Of a stretch of DNA of 44,477 nucleotides, positions 24,010-33,334 are shown piece after piece. The stretch covers positions 1 through 44,477 of the IMG/VR virus record IMGVR_UViG_3300032523_001495, one strand, 5' to 3'. Numbering within the stretch: position 1 is the first letter of the stretch; every line of letters starts with the position of its first letter. Position numbers and translations under genes: made by a program. Under the pieces are notes generated by a model, which saw nothing but the letters and a program-made list of their open reading frames with translations, did not search any database and had not been told where the DNA came from. The stretch comes from a virus.

Positions 24010-24347
24010 ACGTGTCCCTGCGGGCAGGCGACTTGCGAGAGTCGGTCACGATCGAGGCCCCATCAGAGCAGACCAACGCTTATGGCGAGTCGATCTTGAC
24101 CTGGGCTCCCGTGATGAATCGCCGCGCCGCTGTAAGGGGCCTGCGAACCGACGAACTCATGAGCGCTCAGGGCCTATACAACGTGGCGACTCACGAGGTC
24201 GAGTTCCGGTACGCGCCTGGTCTTAGCCCCGAAATGCGGCTCGTCTGGAACAGCCGCACCCCGGCCCGGGTTCTCGACATCGTGTCGGTCACAGAGCAGA
24301 ACAATCGCGAGTCGCACCGGCTGGTCTGCAAGGAGCAAGTCGAGTGA
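24006..24347 (+). CDS. Head-tail joining/head closure protein
   Basis: A 113-residue protein with the SPP1 gp16/HK97 head-closure pattern: LRAGDLRESVTIEAPSEQ, AYGESILTWAPV, RAAVRGLRTDELMSAQGL, then HEVEFRYAPGLSPEMRLVW and SRTPARVLDIVSV. It seals the connector after packaging and binds the tail. It overlaps its neighbours by ATGA and GTGA. Confidence 0.85.
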   Translation: MNVSLRAGDLRESVTIEAPSEQTNAYGESILTWAPVMNRRAAVRGLRTDELMSAQGLYNVATHEVEFRYAPGLSPEMRLVWNSRTPARVLDIVSVTEQNNRESHRLVCKEQVE

Positions 24348-24751
24348 TCTCCCTCGAACTGACCGGCCTGGACGAGGCGATCGAGGCCCTTCGGCAAGTG
24401 CCGACGACGATCGGAATGCAGTCGGCCTTCGAGTCTGCTGCCCAGAGGGCTTCGGCGATCGTTCGCGAGAAGACGCCATCGGGCTTCACTGGCAAACTCG
24501 GCCTCGCGGCCTCATACGAGGTCACGGAAAACGGTTTCATGGTGGGATACTCGCAAGGCGTCGAAAAGGCCGGAAATCCTCGCCTAGATAGCGCCCGAAA
24601 CCCTCGCACGGTTGGCCGCTCGGTGTTCACTCGCATCCGTCGCTGGGTGAGCGTGGACGAACTGGAAAACACCCTGGACGACGCGATCGACTCGCACTCC
24701 GACGAGATTCTGTCGGTCATCGAGAGGAGCATCGCCGATGGCCTTTCCTGA
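24344..24751 (+). CDS. HK97 gp10-like tail completion protein
   Basis: A 135-residue protein from a GTG overlapping the previous stop. LTGLDEAIEALRQVP at the start, a helix with AAQRASAIVREKTPSG and GKLGLAASYEVTENGFMVGY match the HK97 gp10-like family, which completes the tail end that docks onto the head. The end overlaps the next gene by 14 nt. Confidence 0.82.
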   Translation: MISLELTGLDEAIEALRQVPTTIGMQSAFESAAQRASAIVREKTPSGFTGKLGLAASYEVTENGFMVGYSQGVEKAGNPRLDSARNPRTVGRSVFTRIRRWVSVDELENTLDDAIDSHSDEILSVIERSIADGLS

Positions 24752-25145
24752 AAAGTGGCTCCGCTCTCGGCTCGACGCCTCGACGACCGCCGGCATCCAT
24801 CCTGTTCTGGCCCCCCAAAATGCGGCTTTTCCGCTCATCGTCTACCGCAGGACCGGCACTCGCCGCGAGCGGAACCTCACGGGAAACGTCGGCCGTCCGG
24901 TAGCGTCGTTTTCGGTATCGATCGTCTCGTACACCTACACCGAGGCCAAGGAGATCGCCGACTCGGTTCGCCTTGGAGTCGATAACTTTACGGGCACAGC
25001 CGACGGTGTGACAATCGTAAATACGGCCTTGGTTTCCGAGGCGGACAACATGGAGCGTCCGCTGGAGGGGCAGGCCAAGCCTCTTTATCGCATCGACCAG
25101 ATTTACGAAGTTCGCTATCACGAAAACGTCCAAGGAGGGGCGTAA
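24738..25145 (+). CDS. Tail terminator-like protein (DUF3168/gp17-like)
   Basis: A 135-residue protein. FPEKWLRSRLDASTTAGIHP at the start, a PLIVYRRTGTRRERNLTG strand and a SFSVSIVSYTYTEAKEIADS segment fit the tail-terminator group that caps the tail tube (alpha/beta fold with a long helix). Assignment rests on position and pattern. Confidence 0.7.
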   Translation: MAFPEKWLRSRLDASTTAGIHPVLAPQNAAFPLIVYRRTGTRRERNLTGNVGRPVASFSVSIVSYTYTEAKEIADSVRLGVDNFTGTADGVTIVNTALVSEADNMERPLEGQAKPLYRIDQIYEVRYHENVQGGA

Positions 25146-25148
25146 AAA

Positions 25149-25520
25149 ATGGCCTACGAATCCGCACAGGGCTTGTCGTTCACGTTCTCGGGTAAGCAGT
25201 TCCTGCTCACCTCGATCTCGTTCAACAAGAGCGCCTCCGAAATTGACGTCAGTGACCTCAAGACTCCGCACGGGTCGTTTCGGTCCTATCGGTCACCCCC
25301 GCTTAAAGACGGCGACGAACTATCGATCGAGTTCTACGGGATGGACTTCCCGCAGATGACCGCAACCGGCGCTCTGACTTGGAGCATGGACGGCAGCGGC
25401 ACCAACTCGGCCTTGATTTCGGCTCTGCCGACCATTGCCCTTTGCACCTCCGCGAGCCTCCAGGCTGCGGCCGGTGAATTGATTAAGGGATCGGCGACCC
25501 TGCGGATCACCGCTAGTTAA
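25149..25520 (+). CDS. Tail-tube-like protein, copy 1
   Basis: A 123-residue protein preceded by a strong AAGGAGGGG site. It is beta-rich with LSFTFSGKQFLLTSISF, EIDVSDL, DELSIEFYGMDF and a closing GSATLRITAS. The spacing of these strands and the conserved closing strand match small siphovirus tail-tube proteins. A related copy follows 7 nt downstream. Confidence 0.7.
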   Translation: MAYESAQGLSFTFSGKQFLLTSISFNKSASEIDVSDLKTPHGSFRSYRSPPLKDGDELSIEFYGMDFPQMTATGALTWSMDGSGTNSALISALPTIALCTSASLQAAAGELIKGSATLRITAS

Positions 25521-25527
25521 TTTGTAA

Positions 25528-25956
25528 ATGAGTGCCATGATCAGCGGACAGGGAACGCAGTTCACCTGGGGAACTACGACCTTCCTGCTGACGTCGGTCT
25601 CGGTGCAGATTGGCGGCCAAGGCGGCGAGATCGACATTACGTCGATGTCGTCGAAGACCGTCCAAGACCCGGAGAACACCGGCAAGTGGCTCATAATCAG
25701 AGACGGCGACGCGGCCTTCGCCGGCGAGGGCGACATCGAGTTGTCGGTCGAGTTTATGGCAGGGACATGGGCCGCAGGCGCCCAGACGATGGTGGGTCGC
25801 AAGAAAGACTTGAAAATGTCGTTTCCTTCTAACGACAAGGGAGAAGGGCAGGGGTTCTCCTTGATTAGCAAGGCCGTGCTGAGGCAGATGAGTCTCGGCG
25901 CCAGCACGGGAGAGTATGTGGCCGGAAGTGCCACGTTTAGGTTGTCTGGAGACTAG
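25528..25956 (+). CDS. Tail-tube-like protein, copy 2
   Basis: A 142-residue paralogue of the previous gene: TQFTWGTTTFLLTSVSV, EIDITSM, IELSVEFMAGTW and GSATFRLSGD occupy the same places. It is longer in the middle (a loop with GKWLIIRDGDAAFAGE) and has only a weak ribosome binding site, which may set a copy ratio. One copy could be the tube and the other a tip or terminating variant. Confidence 0.7.
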   Translation: MSAMISGQGTQFTWGTTTFLLTSVSVQIGGQGGEIDITSMSSKTVQDPENTGKWLIIRDGDAAFAGEGDIELSVEFMAGTWAAGAQTMVGRKKDLKMSFPSNDKGEGQGFSLISKAVLRQMSLGASTGEYVAGSATFRLSGD

Positions 25957-25974
25957 AACCCCGAGGTAAGTGAT

Positions 25975-26319
25975 ATGGCTCTTTCTAAGAGCGCGATTCT
26001 GGCGGCGGACGACAAGAAGACGATCGACCACGAAGTCCCCGAGTGGGGCGGGTCGATCAAGTTGCGGGTAATGACCGGAACGGAGCGAGATCGCTTCGAG
26101 TCCGAGTTTGTCGGCGGCAACAAGAGCGTCGAGATGGTGCGGGCGAAACTGGTTGCCAAGTGCCTGTGCGACGACGACGGCAAGCGGCTGTTCACGGAGC
26201 AGGAGATTCCAGAGTTGGGCGAGAAGAGCGCCGCCGTTCTGGACAGGCTGTTCTCTGAGTGCATGAAGTTGAACCGCTTCAGCAAGTCCGACGTGGATGA
26301 CCTCGCAAAAAACTCCTAG
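25975..26319 (+). CDS. Tail assembly chaperone, short form (gpG-like)
   Basis: A 114-residue protein beginning MALSKSAILAADDKK, with a middle GSIKLRVMTGTERDRFESEF and an acidic helical C-terminus. It lies between tail tube and tape measure, the position of lambda G. It keeps the tape measure soluble and sets tube assembly. A canonical slippery heptamer lies just before its stop codon. Confidence 0.82.
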   Translation: MALSKSAILAADDKKTIDHEVPEWGGSIKLRVMTGTERDRFESEFVGGNKSVEMVRAKLVAKCLCDDDGKRLFTEQEIPELGEKSAAVLDRLFSECMKLNRFSKSDVDDLAKNS

Positions 26320-26636
26320 ACCGTCCGCGCCGGCTCTTTGAGTTTCGGCTCGCGCTGGCGTTTGGGCGGTCTCACGAGGAACTTCTCGCGACGGTAGACG
26401 CTGCCGAACTCGCAGAGTGGGAGGCTTACTGGTCAATTGAACCGTGGGGAGACGAGTGGCGACAGGTCGCTCGTCTCGCTACGGCTCTGTGTACGTCATG
26501 GGGCGCGAAGAATCTCAAGGAAGAGATGATTATGCCCAGCCACCGGAAGCGAGAGCAGACTCCGGCCGAGATGTTCGCCGAACTTGGCAAGTTGTCGAAC
26601 GCCAACCGTGCCGCGCGTGAAGCAAGAGGCGGCTGA
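25975..26636 (+). CDS. Tail assembly chaperone, -1 frameshift product (gpGT-like)
   Basis: If ribosomes slip back one base on A_AAA_AAC, translation continues through 107 more codons to TGA 26634-26636, giving about 220 residues. The added part reads FEFRLALAFGRSHEELLATV, ELAEWEAYWSIEPWGDEW and ATALCTSWGAKNL, the W-rich T-domain typical of such fusions. It would be made in small amounts and recruit the tape measure. The tape measure ATG overlaps this stop by one base. Confidence 0.85.
26307..26313 (+). promoter_or_regulatory. Programmed -1 ribosomal slippery site
   Basis: The heptamer A AAA AAC lies in the correct phase (GCA AAA AAC TCC TAG), four bases before the stop of the short chaperone. 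Slippage is required to join the G and T parts. Confidence 0.88.
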
Positions 26637-29600
26637 TGGCGACAATCGGCAGCATCGGGATCGCGTTCGAGGCCGAGACGGGCGGGCTTCAATCTGGCGT
26701 AGACTCAGTCGTTTCCTCTCTGGGGGGAATTCGCGATGCCGTCGAGAGCCTCCGCGCGCAACTGAGCGGGCTGTCTTCGCTTTCGGTTTCCCTCACCGTT
26801 GACACGGCGAGCATCGACGCAGCGACCAAGTCAGTGGCGTCGCTCAAGGCTGCCGCCGATTCGGCCAGCGCCGAGGTCAAAGTCTCGGCCGACACGGCCG
26901 CCGTGGCCACCGCTGCGGCAGAGGTAAAGACACTCGGCACGGCGATCGAGGGCACCGGAGCGGCGGCAATTCAGGCTCGCTCGTCGCTCGGCGGCCTGGC
27001 CGTCAGCACGGCCGTAGTCATTACTTCAGTCAGGCAAGCGATCGCGGCTTATGCGGACTTTCGGTCAGGGTTTCTTGGGTTCATCACGGCAGCGACCGGC
27101 GCCGACACGGCTTCTTCGGCGCTTGTTGCGACTCTTCGGGGATTAAACGGCGACGTAACCGCTCTCCGCGCGGTTTTTGGAGGCGTCAAGGCCGGCATCG
27201 ATGAGATGGTTTCTGGCTTCCTCTCGGCAAGCAACATCAATGCCGTTCTTCAAGGCACACTAGGCGGCGTGCTCAGGCTCCTTGGCGTCACCGACGACGC
27301 CGTAGTTGCTTCTGTTGGGGCGATTTCGGACCTCGTAACCCGCCAGATTTCTCTGGCCGCAAGCATGACGTTGGTTCAGCGGTCGCTGCAAGTGGTCAGC
27401 GGTGCGTATGACGAGGCAACGTCGGCGATCGTGAGGTTCCTCACAGAGACCTCGACAGGCCAGGCAGTGGCCGACGGCTTGGCGAGGGGGATCATCGGGG
27501 TCGCAAGGGCAGCGTCTCTCATCGACTCGGCGGTTTCTTCGGCTGTCTCTTCGGTGCAATCATACATCACCAGCACTGATCTCATGGCTCGCGTGTCGGC
27601 CACGGTCGGAACAGCATTCGACGAAGTTGCTGCCGCCGCTCGGGGGCTGGTGAGTGGCACTTCAACTCTTGGCGAGGCGTTCGTGGCAGCGCAACTGCGA
27701 CTCGGGATTTTGTACGAGGGCCTGGTGAGGCTGCTGCCCTCTTTCGGCAACGTCGCAACAAGAGTCAGCGAGACTGTTTCGGCAATGGCAAGGCTTGCTC
27801 CGCAGGCAGGAGCAGTTGCGTCTGCGCTCGGCCGTGTCTTCAATGTGCTCACGATCGTCTCGGTCGCTGCAAGCAGAACTGTAACGCTTTTCGACTTCTC
27901 GGCGGCAGTCGCTCAAACCGCTGCGGTTTCTGTCGCGTTCGGCGCCCTAACAGGAGCGGTCACCGGTGTGGTGGCCGGCACGGGAGCGCTCGCCGGCGCA
28001 GCGACTGGCGCGAGCACCGCAATTGCTGCTCTAGGGACCACGCTTCCGATCGCTGCGGCTTTTGCGATTGCTGCGGCCGTGGCGACGGGCCGCTTTTCTG
28101 AAGCACTTGCCGGACTGGCCTCCCAGGCGGGACAACTCGGAGACCTCTCGGACAGGTTCGGCCAGTCTGTCCAGGAGATGGAAAAACTCAAGATTGCCGC
28201 AGACAACACGAACACGGCCTTTGCGGCCGTGGTTCGCGGCCAGCAGACGTTCGCGAGCAACGCCGAGAAGGTGAAGATCGGCCAACTCGGAACGCCGCAG
28301 GCGAGAGAAGCCGCGGCAGCGTTCTCGCGACTCGGGATTTCTGTGGAAGACCTCCGCAACAAGAGCCCCGAAACCGTGTTCATGGATGTGGCCCGGGAAG
28401 TCTCGAAGATTCCTGAAGCGTCCAAGCGAACACAGGTTGCGATGGACTTGTTTGGCCGCACCGGCCCGGCGCTGCTGCCGCTGCTCAAGAACATCGAGGC
28501 AATCAATGCCGACATGGAGCGACTCGGCGGCACCATTCAGGACGTCGACTTTAAGCGACTGACCGACCTCGACAGGTCTTTCCGGAGAGTCGGCACCGCA
28601 TCCAAGTCCCTGTCGCAGACGATGCTCATTCCGTTCACGCGAATGCAGCAGGCCGTCAACAACCTGTCCGCAGACGTCAGCGGCGGACTCTCGAAGGCTC
28701 TGTCTGCCGCGGGGCAGGCCCTTGCCGAAATCAGCACCCCCGTCGCCGTCGTCGTTGAGATCGTCGGTCGGATGGCGAACATCATCCTGCGAATTGTTGG
28801 CATCTTCGCAGAACTCGCTACATCGCTCGGTCTCTTCTCGACAGTCGCCGCAGTCTTCGAGGGCATTCGCGCCGGCTTCGAGACCGCGATGGAGCCGATC
28901 GAGCAGATGATCTCTGCAATCGAGTCGGTCGCGAGAGCGATCAATGGTTTTCTTGGCCCAGCCGTTGGCATCTTCGGCGTGCTCGGTCAGGCGATCGGCC
29001 TCGTTGTCGGCGCTCTTGGGCAGTTGATAACGTATATAGTGCTGGGGGCAGCAGCCTGGGCCATATATTCTGTCGCTGCCGCTGTGGTGACCGGAGTATT
29101 GGGTGCGCTGTCACTGAGTGCGCTTACGGCCGCCGCGTCGTTTATCTTCATGTGGCTTGCCGCGTTGGGGCCGCTTGCGCTCGTGATTGGCGGACTGGCA
29201 ATCGTTGGGGCTGGCATCACGCTGCTGATAGGTGGCATGGCTTCTCTGATTGGTTGGCTGTTCGACTGGGGCGACTCCGCGAAAGAAATTGACGGAGCAA
29301 CAGCGAGCGTTGACGAATTCGCCGCTGCTGTCGCAGAGTCAGAGACTGCCTCGATTAAGAACGGCATCGAAGAAGGGATGCTGGCCGCCGGAGAGGCCGC
29401 GAGTGATGCGGCCGACCGAGTTGGCGAGACGATCGGACTCAGCCAAGAGCGTGTAGACGCGCTCAAGGGCACCATTGGCGCGACCATCGTGGCCGCTGCG
29501 GGGCTTGCCGGCTTTGATCTCAGCGGGAAAGACGAAGAGAACCAGTTCGACAGGGCTCGCGAGTCTATCGCGGGGGCTCGCGGCGAAATGGCCGAGTTCA

Positions 29601-32005
29601 GCATTCGGGCTGCTCAGTTGGGGCAGGCGGGAGCAGAGTCGATGGCCACCGCGTCCGAAGAGTTCAACGAACTTCAGCGCAAACTGGCCTCCGGCGATAT
29701 AAACCTTGAGCAGTTTGAGAAGGGGTACGACGAACTCAACGAAGGGATAGATAAGGCCTTCGCGGCGATCGAGAAGGGCTCCCCGGAGCAGACTCTTCAG
29801 AAGAACCTCGAACTCTTCAAGCAACTCGACGACGCCGCAAAAGGGGTCGCGAAGTCGGTGCGAGACATCGGCGCAGGCGTTCAGATCGGCGACAAATTCT
29901 TCCCAAGGTCGGCCGAAGTCAAGGCTCGCGCTCAAGAGTACGCCGATGAGTACACAGATGCTCTCGACGGCATTAAGCGGAAACTCGCAACCGGCGGATT
30001 CCAGGCAGACCTGGACGCAAGGCGAACAGAGAACGAGCGGGCGTTCGCCGCAGACGAGATCGACTCCTCGACTTTCAATCGCACCAAGCGGGAACTCGAC
30101 ACCACCTCGGCGCAGGAGCAGGCCTCGATCGCTGCCGAAGACGTCCAGCGGGAACTCGATCGCAACAGCGCAAAACTAAAAGTCGATTTGGACTTCGCGG
30201 ACAACATCCGGAAGAGCCTGGAGACTGCGTTCCTGTCGCCTGTTGAGAAGTTCCAGAAGGAACTCGACAAGATTCGCACGAACCCGGAACTGACCAGCGA
30301 AGAAAAAGCCCTGGCCGAGAAAGACCTCCGCAAGAATGCGAGAGAGGGGCTGATTGGAAGTACTCCGGTCGAGTCGTTCAATGACCGCCAGCGAGACCTC
30401 CAGCAGGGCGCTCTCTCGGGTCTTACCTCGAACGAAGAGATGAGGAACGAGATGCTCAAGAACGCGGACGAACTCGCCCGCGCTCTTGGGGTTCCGGTAA
30501 ATCCGGCAAACCAGATGGAAGTTGCGATCTCGGAACTCGATACGGCCCTCAAGGCGGGTTCGATTTCGGTCAAGCAGCACTCTGACGGACTCAAGGCGGC
30601 AGAGCGGAGTTTCTTGGAGAGCATCGGCATCAAGACCGCGGCAGAGGACATCGACGCCGATAAACTTTCTGAACTGAACAGGCAACTAGCGGACAAGAAG
30701 ATCAGCGAAGAACAGTTCGAGAAGGGCCGCCAAGGGATCGAGAACGACATCGTCGGCCAGTCGGCCGCCGATGAGATTGCCGAGAAGCGGCGACGGATCG
30801 AGTCGGGGATCGCAAGCGGCGCCGTCGGCGGCGCGCGAGGCGAAGCCGCCCTGCGATCGCTCGACGCGGATCGCCGGAGCGCTGCCGGCATCGACAACAC
30901 GCCATCGCAGCAAATTCAACTCGGAGTCGACAAAATCAGCGACGCTTTTGGCGTCGCCGGAAAGACTATTCAGGAAGTTCAGGCAAAACTGTCCCCCGAA
31001 GAGTTCGCGGAGTATCAAAAAGCGATCAAGGAAAATCGCGACCAAGTCTTGGAGTCGCTTGGTGTCCAGAAAGCCGGCAGCGTGACGCTTGAGGAACTCA
31101 GGAAAGATCTCGCCGACGCGGGCGCGTCGGCGGGCCAGACGGCGCAGGCGATGCGGAAGGCCAACGAGTCTTTTATGCAGTCTCTTGGCATCGAGCAGAC
31201 TCCGTTTGAGAGGTTCTCCAGCGCGATGGACAACATCGCCGATCAGTTCGACATGACGGGCGTGCCGCTCGACCAAGTCCGCGAGCGACTCAAGGGCAAC
31301 GCAGAGCAGTTGTCGCAGTTCGACCGGGCTGTCAAGACGGCCCGGGACAATCTTCTCGCGTCTCTTGGCGTCGAGAAGTCTCCGCAGGAAGCCTTCAACG
31401 AGACGATGGCGAAGATCGACGAGGCGGAAGCCGCGACAGACCCGAGTAAGAAAATCAACCGCGAGGAGGCCAACCAGGCAAGGATCGAGGCCACCCGAAA
31501 GCGAGACGAAGCGCTCGGCGCTGGAGACAACGCAAACCAGTTCGGCGCCGACTTCGTCAAGCGGAGGAAGCAGATCGAGGAGGCGTTCGGCGACGGAAAA
31601 GACCCCGAGAAGTTCGCTCTGGCAATGGAGGAACTTAACAAGAGCATCCCCGGCGCTGATCAGTCCTCGCCTCTCGTGAAGTTCCAGAACGAACTTGCAA
31701 AACTCGAAGAGGTCAAGAGCATCATCGGCGAGGACGCATTCAACGAAAACAAGTTGGCTCTCCAGGCTGACCTGCAAGAAGGACTTAAGCCCGCCCTCGA
31801 AGCCGTCGCTCCCGATCGTCGCCAAGTCGGCGCCTCCGACGCCCGCTCGCGAGGCGGCGTGGACACGTTCTTCCGGATTCTCCAGGGCCGAGACAACCCC
31901 AGTCTCAAGGCGCAACTCGCGATCGCTCGCAACACGCAAATCCTGGCCGACGCTCAGAACGTACCAGATGCCGTTGCCGTGATCGCTCAACTCGGCGCTA
32001 GGTAA
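26636..32005 (+). CDS. Tape measure protein
   Basis: A 1,789-residue protein, the ruler for tail length and part of the DNA-ejection path. It starts ATIGSIGIAFEAETGGLQ (typical of tape measures), then has a long Ala/Ser-rich helical region and several hydrophobic stretches around residues 460-480 and 780-890 (e.g. GPLALVIGGLAIVGAGITLL) that can cross membranes. The second half (about 1,150-1,789) is a charged coiled-coil with four or so degenerate repeats of 60-90 residues, each ending SLG(V/I) or SIG. At about 1 residue per 1.5 angstrom, a tail of roughly 2,700 angstrom would be expected if the usual rule holds. Confidence 0.9.
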   Translation: MATIGSIGIAFEAETGGLQSGVDSVVSSLGGIRDAVESLRAQLSGLSSLSVSLTVDTASIDAATKSVASLKAAADSASAEVKVSADTAAVATAAAEVKTLGTAIEGTGAAAIQARSSLGGLAVSTAVVITSVRQAIAAYADFRSGFLGFITAATGADTASSALVATLRGLNGDVTALRAVFGGVKAGIDEMVSGFLSASNINAVLQGTLGGVLRLLGVTDDAVVASVGAISDLVTRQISLAASMTLVQRSLQVVSGAYDEATSAIVRFLTETSTGQAVADGLARGIIGVARAASLIDSAVSSAVSSVQSYITSTDLMARVSATVGTAFDEVAAAARGLVSGTSTLGEAFVAAQLRLGILYEGLVRLLPSFGNVATRVSETVSAMARLAPQAGAVASALGRVFNVLTIVSVAASRTVTLFDFSAAVAQTAAVSVAFGALTGAVTGVVAGTGALAGAATGASTAIAALGTTLPIAAAFAIAAAVATGRFSEALAGLASQAGQLGDLSDRFGQSVQEMEKLKIAADNTNTAFAAVVRGQQTFASNAEKVKIGQLGTPQAREAAAAFSRLGISVEDLRNKSPETVFMDVAREVSKIPEASKRTQVAMDLFGRTGPALLPLLKNIEAINADMERLGGTIQDVDFKRLTDLDRSFRRVGTASKSLSQTMLIPFTRMQQAVNNLSADVSGGLSKALSAAGQALAEISTPVAVVVEIVGRMANIILRIVGIFAELATSLGLFSTVAAVFEGIRAGFETAMEPIEQMISAIESVARAINGFLGPAVGIFGVLGQAIGLVVGALGQLITYIVLGAAAWAIYSVAAAVVTGVLGALSLSALTAAASFIFMWLAALGPLALVIGGLAIVGAGITLLIGGMASLIGWLFDWGDSAKEIDGATASVDEFAAAVAESETASIKNGIEEGMLAAGEAASDAADRVGETIGLSQERVDALKGTIGATIVAAAGLAGFDLSGKDEENQFDRARESIAGARGEMAEFSIRAAQLGQAGAESMATASEEFNELQRKLASGDINLEQFEKGYDELNEGIDKAFAAIEKGSPEQTLQKNLELFKQLDDAAKGVAKSVRDIGAGVQIGDKFFPRSAEVKARAQEYADEYTDALDGIKRKLATGGFQADLDARRTENERAFAADEIDSSTFNRTKRELDTTSAQEQASIAAEDVQRELDRNSAKLKVDLDFADNIRKSLETAFLSPVEKFQKELDKIRTNPELTSEEKALAEKDLRKNAREGLIGSTPVESFNDRQRDLQQGALSGLTSNEEMRNEMLKNADELARALGVPVNPANQMEVAISELDTALKAGSISVKQHSDGLKAAERSFLESIGIKTAAEDIDADKLSELNRQLADKKISEEQFEKGRQGIENDIVGQSAADEIAEKRRRIESGIASGAVGGARGEAALRSLDADRRSAAGIDNTPSQQIQLGVDKISDAFGVAGKTIQEVQAKLSPEEFAEYQKAIKENRDQVLESLGVQKAGSVTLEELRKDLADAGASAGQTAQAMRKANESFMQSLGIEQTPFERFSSAMDNIADQFDMTGVPLDQVRERLKGNAEQLSQFDRAVKTARDNLLASLGVEKSPQEAFNETMAKIDEAEAATDPSKKINREEANQARIEATRKRDEALGAGDNANQFGADFVKRRKQIEEAFGDGKDPEKFALAMEELNKSIPGADQSSPLVKFQNELAKLEEVKSIIGEDAFNENKLALQADLQEGLKPALEAVAPDRRQVGASDARSRGGVDTFFRILQGRDNPSLKAQLAIARNTQILADAQNVPDAVAVIAQLGAR

Positions 32006-32010
32006 CCAAG

Positions 32011-32967
32011 ATGCCAGAGCCCAATTCTGTCGGCCCGCCGTGGAACCCAGGCCTCCCTGGAATTCTCGACTGCCGCGAGATGTATCGGGGCCGTTCGCGA
32101 ACTGCGAACCTCGAAGGCGTTCCGCAGTACGTTCGAGCCTTTCTCGTCCGGACGACAATCGTTAACCCGAACATGGGATACGTCTCGGCCGCCCCCGGGC
32201 TGGCATGGCGAGACCCGTATCCCGATGACGCCGACGCCGTGGGGGTCGAGTCGTCTGTTGCGCAGGACGGCGATTCCCCGTTCCACTACAAGGTCACGCT
32301 CGCATACCGACACCTCGACGAGTCCGAGAAGATTCCGTGGTTTCGCCCGTCGCAGTTTTCGTTCTCGGGGTCGCTCGTTTCGGCGCCTGCCTTCTGGCAC
32401 TATTCGGGCGGAAACAATAACAACACCGAAAAGGAGGTCATCATTAACACGGCCGGCGATCCGCTCTCTGGCCTCGACCGCGACGAAGGCGAGTTCAACG
32501 TCACGATTCAGTACAACCAGAAGCCGCCGTTTGACTACGGCAAGGCCCAGCAATACGTCGGCGCGATCAACTCCGACGCCTGGAGCGGCGGGGGCCCCAA
32601 GACCTGGAAGTGTCAGTCCGTTTCGGCTTCGCGGAAGTTCGAGGTTATCCCCGCCCTGCTTCCTGACGACCCGCCCGTTAAGACGTTTTTCTTCGACACG
32701 AGCATCACGATTGCCTACAGAGACTCGGGCTGGGACTTGCAGACCTGGGACGTCGGCTTCAATCAACTCGTCGGCGGCAAGCGAGACCCGATCATGGCGG
32801 GCTCCGACCGGGTCGCCGAGCCCGCACCACTCAGCAACGGCGTCGCCAAGACTCCCGGCCAGCCTCCCGACCTGTTGACATTTCGGCTCTACAAAATGCT
32901 GCCGTTCGCTAACACGTTCGAGCCGATTCCGACCGCTGTTCCTACCGGCTACCCCTACAACCTGTAA
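32011..32967 (+). CDS. Tail tip/minor tail protein, unknown family
   Basis: A 318-residue beta-rich protein without membrane segments. It has many aromatic residues (PPWNPGLPGILDCREMYRGR, SFSGSLVSAPAFWHYSGGNN, FFFDTSITIAYRDSGWDLQT). It starts 5 nt after the tape measure stop, where distal-tail or baseplate genes lie, and overlaps the next gene by TAATG. I do not recognise the family. Confidence 0.65.
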   Translation: MPEPNSVGPPWNPGLPGILDCREMYRGRSRTANLEGVPQYVRAFLVRTTIVNPNMGYVSAAPGLAWRDPYPDDADAVGVESSVAQDGDSPFHYKVTLAYRHLDESEKIPWFRPSQFSFSGSLVSAPAFWHYSGGNNNNTEKEVIINTAGDPLSGLDRDEGEFNVTIQYNQKPPFDYGKAQQYVGAINSDAWSGGGPKTWKCQSVSASRKFEVIPALLPDDPPVKTFFFDTSITIAYRDSGWDLQTWDVGFNQLVGGKRDPIMAGSDRVAEPAPLSNGVAKTPGQPPDLLTFRLYKMLPFANTFEPIPTAVPTGYPYNL

Positions 32968-33329
32968 TGCCTGACCAGCCAGCCAACAAAACTGAGCAGT
33001 TAGTGCAGTTCCGGATGCGGGACGCGCAGCGGATCAACAATGCCGTGTTGGCGCACGAGTCTGCCAGACGAGGCCGCTCGCCGAGCAAACTGCCGAGGGC
33101 ACCAGGCGGCGGCGGCGGCGGCGGGGTAGATCAGGTACGTTTCCTCGGCGCGTGGCCAAAAGACACTTACAAGCAAGTGTTCTTCGCGTCCGACACAACT
33201 AACACATCTACTGCATCGGCCCTCAATGTTCTGTGCTCGATCCTCCCCACCGTCGGCTACCGAAACGCCATTGTGTCTTCCGACGGTGACGTTGTGCTGT
33301 TGCTGAACTCGCAGTGCGCGGGTCCGTAA
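32967..33329 (+). CDS. Small tail-region protein with a glycine hinge
   Basis: A 120-residue protein: a charged helical N-terminus, a run of seven Gly codons (GGC-type repeats at about 33106-33125), and a beta-rich C-terminus with NVLCSILPTVGYRNAIVSSD. It may be a linker subunit between tail tip and the large downstream protein. The GGC run could vary in length by slippage. Confidence 0.6.
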   Translation: MPDQPANKTEQLVQFRMRDAQRINNAVLAHESARRGRSPSKLPRAPGGGGGGGVDQVRFLGAWPKDTYKQVFFASDTTNTSTASALNVLCSILPTVGYRNAIVSSDGDVVLLLNSQCAGP

Positions 33330-33334
33330 AGCAA

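Noticed and set aside
30686-32158. Long antisense frames in the tape measure and other large genes
   Set aside because: They mirror the codon bias of the sense gene, lack ribosome binding sites and show no motif.
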